Shown one piece after another: positions 7,061 to 9,912 of a stretch of DNA of 9,912 bases (within the stretch, counting starts at the first letter, position 1; each line of letters starts with the position of its first letter). This stretch comes from Patescibacteria group bacterium. Lineage in GTDB: Bacteria; Patescibacteriota; Gracilibacteria; UBA1369; PNNO01. A model generated the notes under the pieces. That model ran no database searches, had not been told where the DNA came from, and saw only the letters and a program-made list of their open reading frames with translations. A program made the translations under genes and the position numbers. The stretch is taken from contig JAHJMX010000116.1 in NCBI GenBank assembly GCA_018821175.1, positions 1-9,912 of the forward strand. Reading direction: 5' to 3'.

Positions 7061-8401
7061 CTAGCTCAGTAGATATTCTCCAAGATGCCATATATCCCCT
7101 GCTCCCATTACAAAAATAATATCGATTTCATTTTTATGATGAATTAAGAATTCTTTAATTTCACTATATTCTTTTATTTTAAATGTTTTTGTTCCGGCTT
7201 TTTCAATTGCTTCGATCAACAAATCTTCAGAAACAGCTTCGATATCTTCCTTTTTATCACGCACTTTATAAATATTTGGGATAATAACTATATCAGCACT
7301 TAGAAAAGCTTTCCCAAACTCTGGCAAGAATTTCTTTGTTCGATTGTATTGATGTGGTTGAAAAATACAGCAAATTTTCTTGTCTGGATATTTATCTTTT
7401 GCTGCTGCAAGCGTTTTAGTAATTGCAGTAGGATGATGTGCATAATCACTAATAACTTTCATTCCTGCTAACTCACCAAGGATTTCAAAACGTCTCCAAG
7501 TCCCAGTAAATTCCTTGAATTGTTCTAGGACAAGAGACTTGTCAACATTAGTAATTTGACCTACTATAAGCCCACAAAGAGCATTCATTTTATTGAAATC
7601 TCCAGGGATTTGTAATTCAATAGTTCCAAATTCATTTTCGTTCTTTATTATTTTATTTTCATCAAGGATAAAATCCGCACTATGATTATTAGATGCAAAA
7701 GTTATTAAATTTCCATGAAAATCTTTAATAACATCAATGACATTTGCATCGTCAATATTTGCAATCAAAAATCCGTCTGCTGGTAATTTTGCAATAAACT
7801 CTTTAAATGCGTTTTTGTAATCTTCAAGATCCTTAAAATAATCCAAATGTTCTGCTTCTAAATTAGTTAAAACGATTATATTTGGTGAATAATTAAGGAA
7901 ATTTCTCTTATACTCACAAGCTTCAACTACAAAGAAATCACCATTACCAACACGATATCCTTTGTTGCCGAATTCTTTTAACTTAGAACCAATAATTACA
8001 GTTGGATCTTTTTCCCCAGCTAAAAGTGCAAGTGATACAAAAGCAGTTGTCGTTGTTTTTCCATGAGTTCCACAAATCGCAATAGTATATAGATTTTCAG
8101 TAAATTCTTTTACGGCTTGTGGGAAAGTCTGCATTTTTTTGCCAAGTCTTATTGCTTTTTGTAGTTCTGGATTTGTATCTGGAATCGCTGAAGAATAAAT
8201 CACACGATTCACATCATTTTTTAAATAATTCTCATCATGACCAATAAAAATTTCCATGTTTTTTTTGCGCATTTCTTCAAGAATCTCTGAATTTTCCATG
8301 TCAGATCCAGACACTTCATTCCCCTGTTCATTCAAGATTTGAGCAAGTCCGCTCAAACCAATCCCACCAATTCCAATACAATAGATTTTTTCTTTCATCA
8401 T
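7061..8401 (-). CDS. murC: UDP-N-acetylmuramate--L-alanine ligase
   Basis: 446 residues, near the common 440-490 range. It adds L-alanine to UDP-MurNAc with ATP, the first amino-acid step of the peptidoglycan stem peptide, in the cytosol. The N-terminal UDP-binding Rossmann domain begins with YCIGIGGIGLSGLA (about 7-20). The Mur ligase ATP loop GTHGKTTTT is at 111-119. EACEYKRNFL (160-169) and TNLEAEHLDYF are the metal and substrate motifs of the central domain. GTWRRFE and DYAHHPTAI (about 318-326) mark the C-terminal domain. MurC rather than MurD/E/F is indicated by GIGGIGLSG plus YAHHPTAI. Position 162 is Cys where many MurC proteins have Asp (EADE), while E163 is kept. Two successive ATGs (8401, 8398) open the gene, with no Shine-Dalgarno. 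It diverges from the FtsB-like gene and converges with cysS; no other mur gene is visible here. Confidence 0.96.
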   Translation of the reverse strand: MMKEKIYCIGIGGIGLSGLAQILNEQGNEVSGSDMENSEILEEMRKKNMEIFIGHDENYLKNDVNRVIYSSAIPDTNPELQKAIRLGKKMQTFPQAVKEFTENLYTIAICGTHGKTTTTAFVSLALLAGEKDPTVIIGSKLKEFGNKGYRVGNGDFFVVEACEYKRNFLNYSPNIIVLTNLEAEHLDYFKDLEDYKNAFKEFIAKLPADGFLIANIDDANVIDVIKDFHGNLITFASNNHSADFILDENKIIKNENEFGTIELQIPGDFNKMNALCGLIVGQITNVDKSLVLEQFKEFTGTWRRFEILGELAGMKVISDYAHHPTAITKTLAAAKDKYPDKKICCIFQPHQYNRTKKFLPEFGKAFLSADIVIIPNIYKVRDKKEDIEAVSEDLLIEAIEKAGTKTFKIKEYSEIKEFLIHHKNEIDIIFVMGAGDIWHLGEYLLS

Positions 8402-8437
8402 AATATGATAATATCATTTTGCTAATAAATACATATC
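8402..8437. promoter_or_regulatory. Short divergent regulatory gap between murC and the FtsB-like gene
   Basis: Only 36 bases separate the two start codons. For murC, TG-A-TATTAT (8416-8408 leftwards) is an extended -10 ending 6 bases before its ATG, which would place the RNA start at or next to the start codon. For the rightward gene, TG-C-TAATAA (8420-8428) is a weaker candidate 9 bases before its ATG. A near-perfect 13-base palindrome, ATGATA-A-TATCAT (8405-8417), covers the murC -10. Neither side has a recognisable -35 or Shine-Dalgarno. Confidence 0.4.
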
Positions 8438-8851
8438 ATGCAACCAAAAAGCGATCAACCATCAAATTTTACTAATTTTGTGATTATCGGACTGATTCTC
8501 ATGAGTGCCTACCTTTTGTATTCGCTAACTTTAGCATTTTACAAGAGTTATCAAATCGACATTTATATTAAAGATTTTGAACGTGAGAATGAAAGAATTG
8601 ATAAAGAAAATACAGCCTTGTTTGATGAATATGATTATGTTACTTCAGATGCCTATATCGATAAAATTTTAAAACAAAACAAAGGCCTTGTAAATCCAGG
8701 CGAAGATGTAATAATTATTGCTTCAAATAGCGGTAAATTAGATGATGAAGCTTCTTTTGATTATGATTCATTTGGGGAAAGAGATTATAGCGGGATGTCT
8801 AATATCGAAAAATGGCAATTATTTATATTTGAAGAGAATCCTCTCCGTTAG
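8438..8851 (+). CDS. FtsB/DivIC-like septum formation initiator protein
   Basis: 137 residues. A short cytoplasmic N-terminus is followed by one membrane helix (about 14-34: FVIIGLILMSAYLLYSLTLAF), then a heptad-like coiled coil (about 40-68) rich in Glu, Asp and Lys. Next comes YIDKILKQNKGLVNPGEDVIII (about 72-93), which matches the 'YIEKIAREKLGLVKPGE' phrase that closes the FtsB/DivIC coiled coil. The remaining ~40 residues are acidic and end in NIEKWQLFIFEE, recalling the NWxKWWxLF tail seen in many Gram-positive and CPR relatives. The protein is expected to sit in the division-site membrane and bridge FtsL and FtsQ-like partners. The neighbouring divergent murC fits a cell-wall/division setting. 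I cannot separate FtsB from DivIC, so no symbol is given. ATG at 8438 has no Shine-Dalgarno. The gene ends just before the tRNA promoter. Confidence 0.8.
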   Translation: MQPKSDQPSNFTNFVIIGLILMSAYLLYSLTLAFYKSYQIDIYIKDFERENERIDKENTALFDEYDYVTSDAYIDKILKQNKGLVNPGEDVIIIASNSGKLDDEASFDYDSFGERDYSGMSNIEKWQLFIFEENPLR

Positions 8852-8864
8852 ATTGAAGGTTTTC

Positions 8865-8892
8865 TTGACTTTTGGAACTCAGCTCTTATAAT
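8865..8892 (+). promoter_or_regulatory. Promoter of the initiator tRNA gene
   Basis: TTGACT (8865-8870) and a perfect TATAAT (8887-8892) are spaced by 16 bases. RNA would start near 8899, leaving about 5 leader bases before the tRNA. It begins 14 bases after the stop of the FtsB-like gene. Confidence 0.8.
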
Positions 8893-8904
8893 GCATAAGC
8901 CTAA

Positions 8905-8979
8905 CGCGGGGTAGAGCAGTGGCAGCTCGTCGGGCTCATAACCCGGAGGTCGCAGGTTCGAATCCTGCCCCCGCAACCA
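8905..8979 (+). tRNA. Initiator tRNA-fMet (CAT anticodon), CCA encoded
   Basis: 75 nt including the genomic CCA. The acceptor arm CGCGGGG pairs with CCCCGCA except for the C1xA72 mismatch, the hallmark of bacterial initiator tRNA. The anticodon stem CGGG/CCCG has the three consecutive G-C pairs required for P-site entry. The anticodon CAT is at 8937-8939. The D stem is GAGC/GCTC with a short AGTGGCA loop, and the T arm is GCAGG-TTCGAAT-CCTGC. With its own promoter and terminator it forms a complete single-gene unit. Confidence 0.97.
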
Positions 8980-8989
8980 AAACAATTTG

Positions 8990-9029
8990 AAAAAATCCAT
9001 TTACAATTATTGATAGATGGATTTTTTTT
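8990..9029 (+). terminator. Bidirectional intrinsic terminator between tRNA-fMet and pgsA
   Basis: AAAAAATCCAT (8990-9000) pairs with ATGGATTTTTT (9017-9027) around a 16-base loop, followed by more T. Read leftwards the same hairpin also ends in a T-run, so it can stop the rightward tRNA transcript and the leftward pgsA transcript, whose stop codon is at 9050. Confidence 0.8.
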
Positions 9030-9049
9030 AATTTACGCTTAACTCCAAA

Positions 9050-9625
9050 TTAAATTTCATATTTCCCAACAATATCTTCCCAAACATTCTGTAAAATCAT
9101 ATTTGTTCCTACGAATCCAACGATAAATGAAATAATCAGGGCAATATATGCAACGTTTTGAACATATATAGCTTCTAAATTAAAGACATTTAAGCCATCA
9201 TTCATGGCTAAATAAAGTTCTCCAATCAAAATCCCAAATACGAGAAAAAGTGATTTTATTTTTCCAGGGTAATTAGCTTTTATGAAAACATTATTCAAAA
9301 CCGCAAGCTTATAAAATGCATCGAAGAAAAGTTCTCTAATAAAAATCGCGAGTACAATCCACAAAGGGAAAACGTCTAAATAAAGCAAAGTAATAAGAAG
9401 TGAATTGTTTAGAATTTTATCTGTTAGTGGATCAAAAAATGCACCTAGTTTAGTTGCGCAATTATGTTTACGAGCAATATATCCATCAAGAAGATCCGTA
9501 ATACTAGCAATGGCAAAAAATCCAATACCAATCAATTTATTGTTAGGGATTGGCATAAAAAGAACAGTAATTGCAGGTATTGTTATTAAAAGCCGTGTTA
9601 AAGTTAATTTATTAGGCAAATTCAT
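9050..9625 (-). CDS. pgsA: CDP-alcohol phosphatidyltransferase, probably phosphatidylglycerophosphate synthase
   Basis: 191 residues from the ATG at 9625. The family motif is complete: D44-x2-D47-G48-x2-A51-R52-x8-G61-x3-D65-x3-D69, the metal- and CDP-binding site of CDP-alcohol phosphotransferases. The N-terminus MNLPNKLTLTRLL is the usual PgsA opening, and about five to six hydrophobic helices place it in the membrane. It would transfer a phosphatidyl group from CDP-diacylglycerol to glycerol-3-phosphate, the committed step to phosphatidylglycerol. A cardiolipin or other head-group enzyme of the same family cannot be excluded. The frame stays open upstream to a TTG at 9694, but that codon lies inside the -35 box of the gene's own promoter, so the ATG is preferred. 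No Shine-Dalgarno is evident. Confidence 0.88.
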   Translation of the reverse strand: MNLPNKLTLTRLLITIPAITVLFMPIPNNKLIGIGFFAIASITDLLDGYIARKHNCATKLGAFFDPLTDKILNNSLLITLLYLDVFPLWIVLAIFIRELFFDAFYKLAVLNNVFIKANYPGKIKSLFLVFGILIGELYLAMNDGLNVFNLEAIYVQNVAYIALIISFIVGFVGTNMILQNVWEDIVGKYEI

Positions 9626-9665
9626 GATGTCATATTTTAATAGATATAAGCATTCTTCGTGAAAG

Positions 9666-9694
9666 ATTATAGCCAAAAAGAGAAAGAGTGCCAA
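9666..9694 (-). promoter_or_regulatory. Promoter of pgsA
   Basis: Leftwards, TTGGCA (9694-9689) and a perfect TATAAT (9671-9666) are exactly 17 bases apart. RNA would start near 9659, giving a 34-base leader to the ATG at 9625. This position rules out the longer TTG-initiated form of pgsA if the promoter is the one used. Confidence 0.75.
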
Positions 9695-9717
9695 TTCTTT
9701 CGAACAGACACTCTTTC
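9675..9717 (-). terminator. Intrinsic terminator of a leftward transcript, overlapping the pgsA promoter
   Basis: On the minus strand, GAAAGAGTGTC (9717-9707) pairs with GGCACTCTTTC (9692-9682), eleven pairs with one G-U. The loop contains a second small stem TTC/GAA closed by a GAAA tetraloop, and a TCTTTTT tail follows at 9681-9675. The G-U pair becomes a C-A mismatch on the other strand and no T-run follows there, so the signal is directional. The 3' arm supplies part of the -35 box of pgsA. Confidence 0.7.
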
Positions 9718-9912
9718 GCGAAGCCTCTCTCTTTTCTTGATCATAAGACCAAGAATCTCTAAAACCTACTTATAGTTTAACAAATCCTTCAATCCACGTA
9801 AAGCAATGAGACTGTTCTTTACAAAAATTAAACTATAGTTAATAATGTATTCAATTACTGTAAACTTTTAAACCTAAATTATGGGTACTCAATATAAAAA
9901 TCTGATTTCTTC
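9718..9912 (-). other. Non-coding, hairpin-rich stretch upstream of the leftward terminator
   Basis: No convincing reading frame covers these 195 bases on either strand; the longest open stretch touching the right edge on the minus strand is about 19 codons, ending TGA near 9851. On the minus strand TTCTTGGTC (9755-9747) pairs with GATCAAGAA (9742-9734) over a four-base loop, nine pairs with one G-U that is again a mismatch on the plus strand. TATAGTTTAA (9771-9780) and TTAAACTATA (9828-9837) form a perfect 10-bp inverted repeat, enclosing a 6-bp stem GTAAAG/CTTTAC (9798-9803, 9817-9822). It resembles none of 6S, SRP, RNase P or tmRNA as I know them. It may be a structured RNA or the 3' UTR of a gene beyond the window. 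Confidence 0.4.

Noticed and set aside
7053..7070. AGCTAACTAGCT repeat at the cysS/murC junction as a terminator
   Set aside because: Only a 4-bp stem with no T-run on either side.
9626..9694. Longer pgsA form starting at TTG 9694
   Set aside because: The TTG lies inside the -35 box of the perfect-spacing pgsA promoter, and the family N-terminus begins at the ATG at 9625.
9757..9765. GTTTTAGAG on the minus strand resembling the start of a type II CRISPR repeat
   Set aside because: Nine bases only, not repeated, and no spacers or cas genes are visible.
9881..9912. Possible start of a plus-strand gene (ATG GGT ACT CAA...)
   Set aside because: Only ten codons are visible, with no ribosome site and no convincing promoter, so it cannot be supported.
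1..9912. Recoded TGA (glycine, code 25) as in some Gracilibacteria/Absconditabacteria
   Set aside because: No gene stops with TGA, but no gene contains in-frame TGA either, and glycine is freely encoded by GGN; seven stops are too few to infer recoding.

Overview
The window is AT-rich (roughly one third G+C by eye). It carries short single-copy bacterial genes packed on both strands with very small gaps. The standard code reads every gene to a family-typical length: no in-frame TGA interrupts them, and the seven visible stops are TAA or TAG. Start codons mostly lack a clear Shine-Dalgarno sequence. Compact housekeeping proteins, an ATP-grasp/7TM locus, an Ig-like surface protein with a C-terminal membrane anchor, and a MurC of the EACEYKRNF type together suggest a Candidate Phyla Radiation (Patescibacteria) genome, possibly near Gracilibacteria/Peregrinibacteria. 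That placement is an inference from protein style, not a proven assignment.

Left part (1-2919, minus strand): a two-gene operon. First is an exported PKD-domain protein with a 7TM domain like that of the 'inactive transglutaminase' membrane proteins. Thirteen bases later comes a RimK-like ATP-grasp ligase fused to a RimB-like retropepsin domain, which runs off the left edge. In Proteobacteria the corresponding three functions are usually separate adjacent genes. Here the ligase and protease are one polypeptide, and the transglutaminase-like part of the membrane protein is replaced by a PKD domain and an unrecognised alpha/beta domain. Its substrate is unknown.

Centre (2984-5334): back-to-back sigma70-type promoters drive that operon leftwards and a large exported Ig-like/Fn3 surface protein rightwards. 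The surface gene is preceded by a nine-codon reading frame that has the best Shine-Dalgarno in the window. Its TGA overlaps a TTG in the frame of the main gene.

Right of centre (5391-8851): yggT and cysS form a plus-strand pair. murC lies on the minus strand, converging on cysS with a 5-base gap. A FtsB/DivIC-like division gene diverges from murC across 36 bases.

Right end (8865-9912): initiator tRNA-Met sits in its own promoter-tRNA-terminator unit. A pgsA-like phosphatidyltransferase follows on the minus strand, with its promoter embedded in the intrinsic terminator of another leftward transcript. The last ~190 bases are non-coding on that strand and rich in inverted repeats, so they are either the 3' UTR of an off-window gene or an undescribed structured RNA. 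Apart from the ligase/7TM locus and the surface protein, the genes serve basic functions: translation (cysS, tRNA-fMet), peptidoglycan precursor synthesis (murC), division (ftsB-like) and phospholipid synthesis (pgsA).
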